A DNA stretch of 64,000 nt from NCBI GenBank assembly GCA_036244855.1, contig BQKZ01000138.1, forward strand, positions 83,000 to 146,999, given 5' to 3'. Position 1 is the first letter of the stretch. Each line of letters begins with the position of its first letter. This DNA is from Temnopleurus reevesii (lineage: Eukaryota > Echinodermata > Echinoidea > Temnopleuroida > Temnopleuridae). A program made the translations under genes and the position numbers. The notes beneath the pieces were generated by a model, which ran no database searches, was not told the origin of the DNA, and saw nothing but the letters and a program-made list of their open reading frames with translations. Of the stretch, positions 34,510-49,500 are shown piece by piece.

Positions 34510-37500
34510 AGTGATACAGCAACGTTTAAAAATGAAACGCACTATAATCCTTTGATATTTACTAGACAAGGCTCTTTTATTCTGGGCAACCGAATGTTAT
34601 GAAATCGCAGATTTTCGTTCTTTCTTTCTTTCTTCCCCCTTTTCTTCTTTATGGAGAGGCTGTAACAGCAAAAGGTTATTTATACATTATTTAATTTCAT
34701 TGAAAATATAAATGAATTTAAAGTAAGAATGATCCTTTGGTAAGATGTTTTTATTATTATTATTATTTTTTAAATATAATGGCCAGTACATAAGTGGGCG
34801 GTTGCCCGTTTGCTATTCAGTGCGTTTAATTGAGCACAATCCGACCCGAAAAACACCCTCTTTCTATATAAATCATTTTAGGGAAATATAACTCTCAATT
34901 GAAAATGGAGTAAATCAGACTTGTTTAGACATCATGCTGGAACAGTTAACACAATGAACTGGCATGGGAAATTCAGATGTTTGCCACATTCTCTTCAAAC
35001 TTTTAATCTGTCCATGATATTACTATTGATTTTAACGCCTAAATATGCATTTTGATGACATCAGTTAAAACAGGGAGAGACATCTATTTATATTCATATA
35101 ATCGTAGATCAAGGCCTAAATAACGATCACGTCCTACTATGATTTATGACTTGTGATTGATGGGGGTACCCGCTATTCGACAAAATACACAAACATTGAG
35201 TTTTCAAGAACATACTTAAAATTACATTAACCAGGAATATCTAATAAGGAAGAGGGAAAAATGAACTGGAAGATATTTGAAAGGAGAAGGGGTAAAAAGA
35301 GAGAATATAATGATAGATTGAAGTAACGTTTCCACATGTAGAGAAAAGAAAATTGTCTTTATGTAAAAGGAAAGAAAAAATAACTATCATGACTATGGCC
35401 GATGGCGAAGGAGGAAAACAAAACTGAAAAGACGAAAGCACAATAAGAAGAAGAAGAAGAAGAAGAAAAAGAAGAAGAAGTGTCATTCTAAATTGAGCAG
35501 CTATCAAGGTAGTAATATAACATTTTGGTAATGTTTTGCCAGTCATGTGTTAATTGCCATCATTAAAACTCTAAACAATGCTGTAATTGCTTTTCAATCA
35601 TTGGAACTTCGCTGGCTTGTGACTTAAATATGAATGTATTTTGTAATTTACTTAATTATTTTCAAAACACTGTATAATTGACACACCGCTGATCAAGTTT
35701 CTTTTTAATTAAGTAGACATTTCATAAAGACATGTGGGGATTTCCTCATTTGAAAGTATCAGACTCCTGCATGCCGACATCTGGGTAAGAGATAACTGAT
35801 CGTGTTTATCTATAAAATCATTAAAAGAAGAAGAGAGTGAGAACAATTTTAATGTTTAACGCGATTTTACATTTCGATGATTATAACTAAGAGTTAGGAG
35901 GGGGGGGGGGGCTCTAAAATAGATCCACTCTTAATCCCTCGCCATATTCAATAAACCGACAAGCTAGCTAATACTTTAAACCTGTTTAACTTCAAACACC
36001 CTTTTCCTGCAAAAATTAAATACTCTTAGTTCCTAAACATACTTTCGAAACACATTCATACAAGGAAATGTAAATGAAACAAATAAAGTACTTGGGTGTT
36101 CTCTAAAACACTCCGGAAATTAAGTCGTAAAAAAAGGGAAACGCATCTTGTAATGGCAAAATCTTTTTTTTTTCTCGAGAATGTAAAAAAATACAAGTTT
36201 TGACAGAATTTACCATCAATATGATTTACGAGATGATTCTGTCTTACTTTTAACAGATATATTAAATACGTACATACATCTTTCTTGAAAGAATTTAGCT
36301 TTCAAGCTTTCAATATCAATGCCTAATGAGCAGTTCAGTTTTGCGCATCGGAAATTTCAACGTGTTCTCGAATGATGGAACTTTTTTTTTCAGAATGGCG
36401 TCTTTTGCATGAGTGATATTAGTCAGTGTTATAGTGAAGCATAACATTCAGTGTATTTCCAATTCTTTTCGAGCATTGCCGATGAACGTTTGGTTGTAGA
36501 CTTGATGGAAATTTCTTAAGGAGTGTATGCAAATAAGGACCACATGGGAGAACAGCAGTATTAGGTGCCCCTTTGCATATTTTGTTAATCACTTAATTTA
36601 TTTAATAAAAACAAATAACAAACAAACAAACAAACAAACAATCTATGTATGATTAAATCGGGTTTCTGTTTGTTTGCTTATGATCTTATAGTATTTCTAT
36701 AAATTTGAACAGAAGTTGAAGCAGAGTGAAATCGATATATTATCATGCAAACAGGCACACTTGTCTCGATGCTCCAACCTTTAATAGGAGAATCCGCCTT
36801 GCCATGTTTACAGAAATGCTCTCTCTAAAAATGCCACTTAACTCAAGGAAACATCGAAAGAAAAAGGACTTCCTTCCTCAAACTAAGAAAAACACTCAAT
36901 TAACATGATTAACACGTTCTTATGAAAAATGTTGCAAAAACAATATACATGGCCGGTAAATTAAGTTTATGGTCTCTTACAAACCAAATCGTCTGACAAG
37001 TAATGTCTAATTAGGCCATAACGTGAGACATTTCTTGGTTGGTTGCCTTTATGAAAATACAAACTTGAAATAAATATCCAAAACAAATGAGAAAAAAAAA
37101 TAATGCTAAATGGCTGGAAGCTCTTTTATCATAGCCTGTCAAATGTCCGCAATATGTTTTTACTGACGACGGTTGTAAATCAACGAGTCATTAGACATGA
37201 TGAGCCGAGATCAATGTCGTTAAGTTATATGAGAAGGTTTGAAGTAGTAATGGCTTCCATCTGAGTTTTTGGAGATATGACAATGCGTATTTGTTGTTCA
37301 ATTCAAAATAATAAATTTCGTTATGAAAGTTAATGATCTATAATCAAATTATGAATATCAATCAATAGAGTAATTTAGAAACGATACAATATTTTAGAAT
37401 GGAAATAAACCTCCGGAAACCAGAATAATCCCATACCCCTGCATACAGGCATATGATTTTAAATAAGCGACATAATCTATGTTAACTTAAAAGGGGAATG

Positions 37501-40500
37501 GTGCTCAGTGAGTGGAGAAAATAAGATGAACAAAAATCATTAGAAATTGACCGAATGATAGGTCTAATCCGTTCAGAGTCATGAATTTTTCAAACGTTCT
37601 TAATTTATATCATCTGATTTGGAACCTTGAGTCGGCAATACTGTGACTGTGTCTCACCAACTGTGCAAGCATTTTTAATAAACCATGTGAATCTTATATT
37701 CCCATTATATCAATCAACTTCATAAAAATATACAAAGTAAGGTGGAGATGTCCATTGTCAAACCACATATTCTGCTTAAGTTGCCAACAGAGTTTTATTC
37801 AACTTTTTTTGTTGTAAATGTTCATTATACTTTGTATTATTTCTGATGAAGTGAAAATAAATGAATTGAATTGAATTGAATTGAACCTATACACGACTCA
37901 GCTATATACGAAACTTTGAATATTCACCTTACTACATTCGATTTCCCTCATATTTTTCAGTTTGTCAATCTGTTCTTATTTCAAAGGTGCAGTTGCACAT
38001 TTACATAAGTAACCAACGTATGGAGACACGTTTGCATATGTATATCAAAAGCAAGCCAAACGTGTTTAACGTCAGTCGGTTGTCTTCCCTGTGTCTTTAC
38101 GTCCAAATGAATTAAATTGACACTGGACATCCGTTCGCTATATAATAACAATAATAATAATAATACCTCTTATTTACCCAGGGTAGCCACTTTCAGTTGT
38201 AAACTGTTCTCCTAGGGGCCCTGCATAACATAAAGTTATTATGTATTACCCTTCTCCATTCTTAAATGCCGAGCGCCTGGCAAGAAGGCAGATGGTCCCA
38301 TTTTTATAAGTATTTGGTATGACCGGGAACCTTAATTACAAGCTATGCTTTCTTAGTTTCCATCACAATCCACCACAATGCAGTCTATTAATTTTGTAAT
38401 ATTTCTTTATTCTTTTGCTTAAAATGAATTGTATTACTTTGTATTAATTTGAGTTTTGTCAATAATTTGCTGATATTGTGGAAATAAATGAAATGAAATG
38501 AAACGAAATGGCTCGACCGCGGATCGAACCCACGACTTTCTGTTCATGGGGCAGACGCACTACCACTGAGCCACACATGTCCAAAATACTGTGGCTTGTA
38601 CCCCATTCACACTTATCCTATATCCAGCCAGTGAACATCCGAAGAAAACGATACGGCTAAAAAAAAAACAAGCACACAAACAAACATTATTTTGGTGTGT
38701 ACTGTGCTGGTCGCCGGGTAAAGCGTGAACGAGGTATCAGACGCGCTACAATAATGTTTTATTTTTTATGTCGAATACTCTAAAAATGTCTTAGTCACTC
38801 TCAATTAATTGTCCACATTTCTTCCTTGACAGAACATTTGCTCTAACTGATGAGCCTTTGAAATATATATATTAAAACACGAGCACAGCACCTTGCACCA
38901 TTTCTTTCCCCTTTTCGACTCTCACATCCCTGATTTGGCGAACGAAATAAGTGAAGTAGACCCTAGTAGCAAGGAGCTTCCAACACTAGAGCCTGATGTC
39001 AACTGGTCATGGCAGATGGAAGCGAGCCGATCAATCAGTTTTATTCGCCCCAAGACAAGGTCAAGCAAGCCTCTCAAATATTTAGGGGTGGGTGTAACTA
39101 CCCTATAATGTGTCACATCACATACACTGCTTGGTATTAACCTCTAATAATCTGTCAAGAAGCAGAAGTTAACCCTTTCCAACTCGGCTGTGAAGTTGGA
39201 AATGATTATTCCAATATGAATCTGAGTTACCTGAAGCTTTGCAATTAAAATGCTGAGTATCCGGATACTTCTAAATGCAGAAGCGCCTACTTGGCAGCTA
39301 TGCTAACTATGGCCGGGTAATAATATTAGATAATTTGTCTCGCGCCTCTGGTGACTAGAGAAATGGCGTGTTTAAATGCTATATATTATTATAATAAATA
39401 ATCTTGAGAAAATATCAAGCCGTTGCCCTAACTCTTTCTTGTTTTACGGATTTTTTTTTTTTTTATCAGGTCTATATAAACGCTTTCACTATAATATTTT
39501 GAAAGTTTTTATTTAAGACGATGTAGATTAAAGAATAATAGTTATCTTCATATCACATGTGAACTGCGTAAAATGTGAGCTCTTTAAGTCGCTGATATTT
39601 CAAGATCGTAAAATGGAAATAAAAGAGCTGATGAGTGACTGGATGATGATTTTATCTGATGAGGGTACATATATTTTCTATTCTCACAAATATCCCAATG
39701 TTATGGTTGACACTGTTAATACTGAATTATTTTGAACACATTGGAATGTTTAAGAGCAAACAGGCTTTCACATTTTATTTAGCAATCCCTTAGCTTCTTT
39801 TCCTTTTGATGTATTTGATGTTATGGAATTGGAATTTATTCATTTTAACGTCATTGACATGTACAGCCAACATTTTGTTCTGATTACATTTTTTTTCATA
39901 CACATTGTGTTATATCAAACAAATTATACAAAATAAAGAAAATTATGTTGTAAAGCGCCTAAGCATTGCATTAGACGTTATAGAAATATTACTATTGCAT
40001 TATGTATTCTTGGACAACACCATTTTGAAGCAAGTCTCTAACTTCATTCATTGTGCACAGTGTGTAAATAGCAGCAGAAACAACAAACTTAACAACAAGC
40101 CAAAACAGCCAAAGAAAGAAAGCAGAATGAAATAAATAAACTACTGCAAAAAAAAAAAAAGAAAAAAAAAAAGAGAACCATTGGTTGGTGTCCATGAGTT
40201 TCCATAGTCCACTAAAGTGACTTTCATGCAATGTTTTCTCTTCTAAAAACTGATAAGAGCGATCGCAAGATATGAGATGACCTCGACCTGATTTCTATGC
40301 TGATCTAAATCATGTGACTTTCTACAAATTTGGTACATGTATGATGATGGATTTCATATTGTTATGATAAGGAGCTCCTTTAATTTCATTTACAAATTTT
40401 ATACGATATTCAGACATTAATGATTAATTAAAATATACGAGACACAATTGTTACAAAATTGTCAAATTACACAAAAAGCGATGGAACCAGAGTTGCAAAA

Positions 40501-43500
40501 AGTTTTCTACATATAAGATACGAAACGGTGATTACATGCATTAAATAATTAATTTACCATTATAATTGTGTTCATCTGCAAACACACTGGTCGCAGTATA
40601 AACAGATACTTACAATGGCAACTTCCCGAGCAATTTCTTACAAAAAAATGTGAGGGTATTTTTTGTATCATAATCACCGTAGTAAAATCATGTTTTTCAT
40701 TTTGAATCGTGCTATTTTCGACGAATCAGCATACATATAACAATAAATAGTAAGGCATTTCAACGAATAGGAAAATAAATAGATCTTTCATAATTATACT
40801 ACTTTACTTTATTGTTAGCTCAAGAGAATAGAGGCACAGACACAATTTCAAATAAATATAGGACGAAAATGGCCGAGTATTTTTCAATAGATAGATGATT
40901 TTCAACATCAAGGCCATTGTTTTTCAACACTACATCATCGATTGGCTCATAATTTACTCTTATATGATATTTCGATTTTTTTTATCATGTACAAAGATGT
41001 GCGTTTCCAAAGTTTATGTCTCTAGACATGTGCCAATCAAATATTAGATTACATCTCAAACTTTTCACAACATAGATTTATAAACAACTTTGTGAAACAC
41101 ATTCAAATATAGAATGATTCATATAACTAGAATCCGGCCATTGTCATTATTGTGTGATTTTATCACGGAATGATTTTCATAATATTTATCGAAAATTGAA
41201 ACAAGAGCACATCTACAACTGAAGAAGGAAAAATAAGTATGAATCGTTCAAAATAATTAGTTAGAACAATGTCACTTTGCTTGATTTATTCACATATTAC
41301 ATGTAATTTAACATGTAATGTATTTTAAGGTGTGTTTAGAGAGAAGGGGGGGGGGCTGAGAGAGCGAATTTTTAAATAAGGGTTGTTGGATACTTTTCGA
41401 ACCCAAAATCCGTCTTGTATTTTTGTGTAAATACAAAATACTTTCCACTGAAAGCGATCCATGCATCTCAATTTATGATAAGAGCTTCTAGTCACACCGA
41501 ACAATGAAATAACATTATCATGTTGCCGTATCTAATATCATTTTTGTATTTTCATCATCATCTCCTCGACTGCAACTTCATCCCTCTCCAAAACAAAAAC
41601 GAGGTTGTAATCCGAGTGACCCCGTGAGGTCAAATAGTTCAACTCTTCCCACGGGCTGACCTTTGACCTGGGAGGATCGTAGCAACAAGAAACAGACGGT
41701 TACTTTGGTGACTGTTTGGGGAATTAGTCAAAACAAAGGTATTTGCTCAAGTCCAAAGTGACATAGGCTGCTGTATGCAGTGGGTATCTTGTTTTACATG
41801 ATGTACATTGTGACAAGGGAGAAGACTTGGGTTACAATCTCGCTTCGTAAAAACAGCCTGCCCCATTTACTCTAATTGTTTGCTCGAACAATTTCAAAAG
41901 ACCCAAAATGGAATAGTATGAGAAGTTGTTCTCACTTCGATGAAAAGAACCATCAAGAAATACATCTCCATATTACAAACCTTATTGTACACAACAAGAG
42001 CCAAAACAATGACTGTTTGTTTTCATATCGGGAAACACAAAAAAATGTGGGTTTTTTTTTCGTTTCATTGTTAGATTAGGTCATGTAAACAAAAATATTC
42101 AGTTTTGAAGAAAAAAAAACAGTTCAGAGTCTGGACGATCTTATGATTTTCATTTTTATAGCTTAATACTGTTTCGACAATAAAAAAGTACAGCAAAATC
42201 TGAAATATCCATTTTCACCGTTTTGTGATGAATGCGCGTCGTGACTGTATATGTTGAGTTATTTGTCAATCCAGGGGCCTGTAACATAAAAGAGATGCAA
42301 TTAATCTTGCAATTAATTGCATCTCTTTGGTACACATTTTCCCATAGACTTACGATAAATATTTATTGTAAGTTTAATTGCATCTTTTATGTAACAGGCC
42401 CCAGATAACGTCTGATAAGTTGATCACTCAATTTAAAAAAATACACATATAGTTACAATATAATACTATGCTTTCGAGATTTTCAATCTTTATTGAAATA
42501 ATAGGGTGTGCGTCACTTCTTGTATTCTGATGGCTTAATAAATCCTCGCTGGTATTGTTCTACTTTTCTCATGTTACCGATTAATGTAAAAATCAACGAC
42601 CTGCTTTTCCCTGACTGTGTGAAGGATATTACACCCCGTGACGACTTTGTCATATCTATCTAATCTTTATCAGTTCATAGTGGAAGAAAAACAAAGTCGA
42701 TAGCAAAACGGTAAAGAATGTTGGAAGAAACGAAATAAAAAACTCAATGGAACTGATGAAAGGAAGGAAATCAAGTGTGTTCGTCTTCCGAATTGAATAC
42801 TGAGAGATAACAAAGACAAACGATCTATCAGAGTGTAATACTCATAACTTTTTATTGCAACGGGCATTTTCCTTTCTATCGAATCGTTATCGCAAAATCC
42901 GTAAGAACTAGATAATCAGTATTCACTCTCTGACATTTACCATCCCAAAAGGCTTATAATAAGCAGACACATTTTACGAAATAAATGCTTTTTTTTAAAA
43001 TATCCAATCAAGATTTCATTGGATCTAGCACTAACCAATAGTTGCTGCTAAAAGCTTCACTAAACACCCTCCCGGTGACTTTCTTTCAATGACAAAAGTC
43101 CATCACATCATTTTACTTGTTCAAATAAACAATAAAAAATAAAATGACCAAATGATCGGAATCTGTTAATAATCTGCGTAAACAATTTTAAATATGCAAA
43201 ATAAAGGGCACATTTCTTATTTCCCCCTCGTAAACTTTAAATGATCACATAAATAATAAGCAAATAAAATTATTTTCTATGTTGGACATGAAAATTGAAA
43301 ATGAGCAACCGTGAACAGGAGCGATTGGGTAACTACATCGGGATTGTAACTTATGAAATGGTTACAAGGGGCGCTTTAAGCATCATACCAAAGATTATTC
43401 CTAGGTGTTTGGATTCACGACTTTCTGATCCATTTAGGACAAATTTGATTTGAAAAACTCGTCAACTTGAGGCTAACTGAGATGACCCGATATGACGTGT

Positions 43501-46500
43501 AGGAATTCTACTCTATCAAATCAATGTGTTGCAAATATGACCCTAATCTACCCAGATCAAAATGGACTCATCGTATTCTCGATTCAATGTAAGGGCTATT
43601 CTTTAATTATTACGTTTTATTCTCTGCCATATGTTTTCACTCCTCATTTATCACACACTTAACAAAAAAAAAATTTTCTTAAATAACATGAAATAAAATC
43701 TCCCAAAAAACAGTTCAGAGTTATTTTTTTTAGATCAAACTTCAAACTTTGCAACATCATTACTGCCAGTTCCCCGTGTATTAGTTGCTCCCATGTTCTT
43801 CGTCTTTCATTCGTAAAAAACATTAATCGCAAAACGCTTTTCGAAGTCAGTTATCTACAGTATCTAATCATAAAGCTAACATATTCACGTGTTTTATTCC
43901 TCATCTCGATTGTGTTTGAATTTTGTATGAGATGTGAAAGTTCAAGCTTGCGGGTACAAAATATGAAGTTTCTACTAAATAAAAGGGGAAATAAATACTT
44001 CCCTATACATATCGGGGAAAATTTAAGTGGGCATCTTGCAACCTTTCAGTGAGTCGAAATAATGCAACTTCAAAGACTAATATTGTTGCATAAAGCTTTT
44101 TATGTTAGCTTCATTTAGAATAACATATTGGATGTAATAAAATAACAAGTGGCGAAGTATTAACTTTCAAAGTAAGCACGGTATATCCTGCTTCAACAGT
44201 CTATCGGGTATCAATGAATCAATCATCAAATTACATAAATATACTTAACATTGTCACATAATATTCAATGTAACATTACAAACATTAACCAATTCCAAGC
44301 GATTTACAGGGAGTATTGTGATATAAACAAATAGAAATATATGAAGTGCAACAGGGAAGGAATAAAGAATAGATGGTTGTGGAGAGAATGAAGAGTCAGC
44401 TGAAAATGAAGAAGTAAAATGACGGTCTGGGAGAGAGAGAAAATGAGAGAGAGAGAGAAGAAGAAAAAGAATTTAGCAGACATGGCAGAAGAGTACCTGA
44501 TCTGGCAAAATACAGTAAAGACAGTTTCTGGTTTAAATTGCAGTACATAATTTTCCTTTCCTTTCGTCAAGACGAACTAAATTTGCTCTTGAATTCATTT
44601 TCTTATTGGTATTGCTGTAATGTCATTCATATGTTACAGACAATGTATGGATTCTAGAGGATATTTTGAAATCTACATGAAAAATCATAAACTTCCTTGT
44701 CAGTATTAAGGCAACACAAAATCATCATCACGTTCCGCTTTCTGCTATATAGACAAGAATATTAAATTCCTCCTGCATTTCATTTCATCAACCGATATGT
44801 CGCTCTATGCATGCGCGAACCATGGTGGAAAGGGGAAGGGGGGGGGGGTGCAAAGTTTTAAGTGAGAAAAAAAATAGATACGTGTCAGCAGGGGGTACTT
44901 GGTCTTGCCCGGGTTATCAAATCCTGGTTTGTAAGCCAAACATCTAATACAAAAATAGTGAAATTTAACATTAGAATTAACGAAACTCAAATGTCAAGTG
45001 AGCACACAATACATCTGATGAAGCCGAGTACTAACATGAATAACGGGATAACGCTGGCGGAGTTACATCTGAAAGGTCCATTTGAAAGTGAATCATGTTA
45101 TCCATCTCTCATATTTCTCGAAGAAGCTGTAAGGCGATTCATGATATTGTCATATCATAATGTTATATGTCTCCTGTATCACGCCCATGTAGCTTGACAC
45201 TGTCAAATCATAAACCCAGATACCGGTGGCGTGTAGACACATCCCCTTTGTCTCTATATCATGTAAAAACCAAATGCCATATGCACTACAAAAAAAGGTG
45301 GTGTTAGATTTAACACCAACCGGAAACTATAAAGGACCACACCAGAACAGTGTAAAAATGCCATCCGTTCGGAATGAAATAAATACATGTATATTCAAAC
45401 ACCAACTAGTATTTTTCAGGGGATTAAACAACACCAGCAGGTGTTAAAATATATAAGATTAACTCCAAACTAGTGTTGTTTTAACACTTTTCCGATGTGG
45501 TCCTATATTCCAACTGGTGTTAAATTTTAAACCAGCGTTTTAGCAGTGTGTGTGTTCAATACCAATCATATTCTATTTAGTGCAAAATATCGTCGTTCCA
45601 ATTACCGCTATTGGTAGATATAGAAGGACATATTTTTATACAAATTTATTTCCTTTTTAGACTCATTTCTCCTCCAACTAAACTCAAATTGATTAGGCTT
45701 CCTTTCGCAGGATTTACAACAATCCCTAAGATGACGTTGATCGCACCACTGAAAGAGGTCTAATGTTCTTAAATGTTAACATTGTCCAATATTGAAAACA
45801 CAGAAGAAGTCTCAAAACATTAATTAATATTAAGACTAGATAATTGATAATTTTGATCATTTGAGCAGTCAAATATTACAATGTTTGGCGTTGAAGAAAG
45901 TGTTTTAATCAAAACATATAAATTCGAGGATGTACGTGATAAAAATAGGATGAACATCGATAAGAAATAAATAAAATGACGCTAATATTTCATATCGCGA
46001 TAAATTATTAATTTCGATTAACAGATTAAAGAAAGCAATGCCACACGCGATGGTGTCAAATATAAATTCTTTAAAAGTTTTGAAATTTGAATTAGAAAAG
46101 AAAAAGGGTTATTTATTTTTGGAATGTGCCACATCACTAAAAAGAGTATTTATCATTGTAAGATATGACAACTCGTTATGGTGTTTGAAAGCAAATGTTG
46201 CAAATCTGTACACTGAACTGCATTCTGATTGTTTAACTGTTGATTGAATGGAGGATCAATTTTATCATTTTTTTTATACGCAAATGAGTGAGTGGATGAA
46301 TTGGCGAATGAAATTATGAATGAATACAGTTATTTTGTAGGTGTAATCGTTAGAAATTACTGCAATGCTGTAACCAACTTATCAATTTTGTTCATAAAAT
46401 GGATTATTAATTCAGTTTTCAATAATTCTTTCATCCATTCATCAGTCCACTTGCTCACGCTTTAAATTCGTCCATTTAATCCACAGTTTGGCTATATGAG

Positions 46501-49500
46501 ACTGCAGTAAATCAATGTGCAATTTTGTAAATTTTGCTTTTCAATGATTTTGTCTTTCAAATGGAGTTGCTCAAGTGTGGCGTGAAACCAAACGCAAAAT
46601 AAAAAATAGATCATTTGTAATCTATTTTGAAAATGTCATTTTAGAGCATGTAGACGAAATAAAATACTTAGGCCTTATACTCGATTCTCAATTTAATTGG
46701 AATTTATATATAAATTACATTGCTGGTAAAATATCCCGTTCTATTACTTGCATTAGACGTATCAAACATCTAACTAATGATAAACAACTAAAACAATTAT
46801 ATTTAGCACTGATATTATCATACATTGATTACAGCTGCACGGTTTGGGGTACTTGTTAAAAAAGAAATGTTAATCGATTACAAAAACTTCAAACTAGATA
46901 TGCGCGATTACTTTTGAATGCGGACTATTCCATATCACAAAGTTCTTTGTTAACTACACTCAACATTCAATCTGTAGAGAAAAGAATAAAATATCAAATA
47001 TGCATTCTTGTCTATAAAATCTTGAATAGTCTTACCCGAAATTATCTTAAACCAATCACAGTCATGAGACCCTTTAAATCGTCACCGATTTCACGAACCG
47101 GCCTACAAGCGAGAGGTGGTTGTACAAACTAGTCGTAGCAATTCAATTGAAATAAACGCTATTGAAATAACATGAATTACAGTGGTATGCCATTGTACTT
47201 GGCGCTATGTCGGGGATTATACGTGTTCAAGCATCGTCCCCGTTGTTAAAGGCCGGTTCGTAAAAACGCTGACGAAATATAATACCCGCCATTCAATTAA
47301 AAATATATTACTTTTCCCACATCCAAAATCACAGTTAAAAAACGGTCTTTTTCATTCATCGGAACCACTCTCTTTGATAAATTACTACAGTGCAAGCAAA
47401 TCACTGTCACTTAAAAAAAAAAACAATGCAGAATATTTTCCAACATACTCTAAATGATATCTTGCTCATCAGGGGGGTGGGAGGGGATCACCGTTTCTAG
47501 ATTTAAACTTAGATTAAATTAGATTCTGTTACGTGTGATTTTTTTCTAGTTCATGTATTTTTTATTGTATCATAATTTGTATCCAAATTTGATGTTGTTT
47601 AAATCGATTCATTGTTCGTTTTATGTTCTATTTAATGTTTAATGTTAATGTATAATGTTTGTATATGTAAATGTATCTGTATGGGTAGAGGGCTCCGTGG
47701 TAGACCAGTTTCATTACTGAATCGGACTACCCTCTATCCATTGTCCTTTTTTTAATTTGTTGTAAATAAAACATGAATATATTAAATAAACTGTGAAAAC
47801 AATTGAAGTGTCATTTTTAACAGTTATATACACTCTTGCAGCGATGTGACACAACCACGAATTAAATTACTCATATATANCAACATGTTCATGATATCAT
47901 GTTTCTTTTTAAGTAGATTTGAAGACAAAATTTGGCGATAAAAATATTCGCTTTTACCAAAACTATACTTGGGCTTTAAGGCATTATACTCGATTCTCAA
48001 TTAAATTGGAATTTATATACAAATTACATTGATGGTAAAATATCCCGTTCTATTGCTTGTATTAGACATATAAAACATCTAACTAATGATAAACAACTAA
48101 AACAATTATATTTTACACTGATATTATCATACATAGATTACTGCTGCACGGTTTGGGGGTACTTGGTCAAAAAGAAATGTTAATCGATTACAAAAACTTC
48201 AAACTAGATATGCGCGATTACTTTTGAATGTGAACTATTCCACATCACAATGTTCTCTGTTAACTACACTCAACATTCAATCTGGAGAGAAAAGAGTAAA
48301 CTATCAAATATGCACTCTAGTCTTTAAAATGTTAAATAATCTTACCCCAAATTATCTTTAACCATTGACAGTTATGAAACCCTTTACATATAATACCCGT
48401 CATTCAATCAAAAATAGATTACTTATCCCACGTTCAAAATCAGAGTTAAAAGCTGTCCTTTTCATTCATCGGAACTACTCTATTTGATAAATTACCACGA
48501 CCAGTCCAAAATTGCAAATCACTGTCACTTTTCAAAAAAACATTGCAGAATATTTTCCAACATACTCTAAATGATATCTTGCTCATCAGGGGGGTGGGAG
48601 GGGGATCACCGTTTCTAGATTTAAACTTAGATTAAATTAGATTCTGTTACGTACGTTTTTTTTTCTAGTTCATGTATTTATTATTGTATCATAATTTGTT
48701 TCTTTATCCAATTTTGATGCTGTTTAAATCGATTCATTGTGTGTTTTTATGTTCTATCTATGTTAATTTATATTGTTTGTACATGTATCTGTATGGTTGG
48801 AGGGCTCCGTGGTAGACCAGTTTCATTACTGAATCGGACTACCCTCTACCCTTTGTTCTTTTTTTTTTTTATTTGTTGTAAATAAAACATGAATAAATAA
48901 AATAAACTGTGAAAACAATTGAAGTGTCATTTTTAACAGTTATATACACTCTTGCAGCGNTTCAGTTTTCAATAATTCTTTCATCCATTCATCAGTCCAC
49001 TTGCTCACGCTTTAAATTCGTCCATTTAATCCACAGTTTGGCTATATGAGACTGCAGTAAATCAATGTGCAATTTTGTAAATTTTGCTTTTCAATGATTT
49101 TGTCTTTCAAATGGAGTTGCTCAATCGTGGCATAAAACCAAACGCAAAAATAAGAAATAGATCGTTTGTAATCTATTTTGAAAATGTCATTTTAGAGCAT
49201 GTAGACGAAATAAAATACTTAGGCCTTATACTCGATTCTCAATTTAATTGGAATTTATATATAAATTACATTGCTGGTAAAATATCCCGTTCTATTACTT
49301 GCATTAGACGTATCAAACATCTAACTAATGATAAACAACTAAAACAATTATATTTAGCACTGATATTATCATACATTGATTACAGCTGCACGGTTTGGGG
49401 TACTTGTTAAAAAAGAAATGTTAATCGATTACAAAAACTTCAAACTAGATATGCGCGATTACTTTTGAATGCGGACTATTCCATATCACAAAGTTCTTTG

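Noticed and set aside
34315..34569. 84-aa minus-strand frame with Thr-His and Ser-Leu runs
   Set aside because: It is produced by the (GT)n and GA-rich microsatellites.
46575..47457. Three open frames read as possible host genes
   Set aside because: They are pieces of a broken LINE reverse-transcriptase C-terminus, repeated at 49084-50008 with the same stops.
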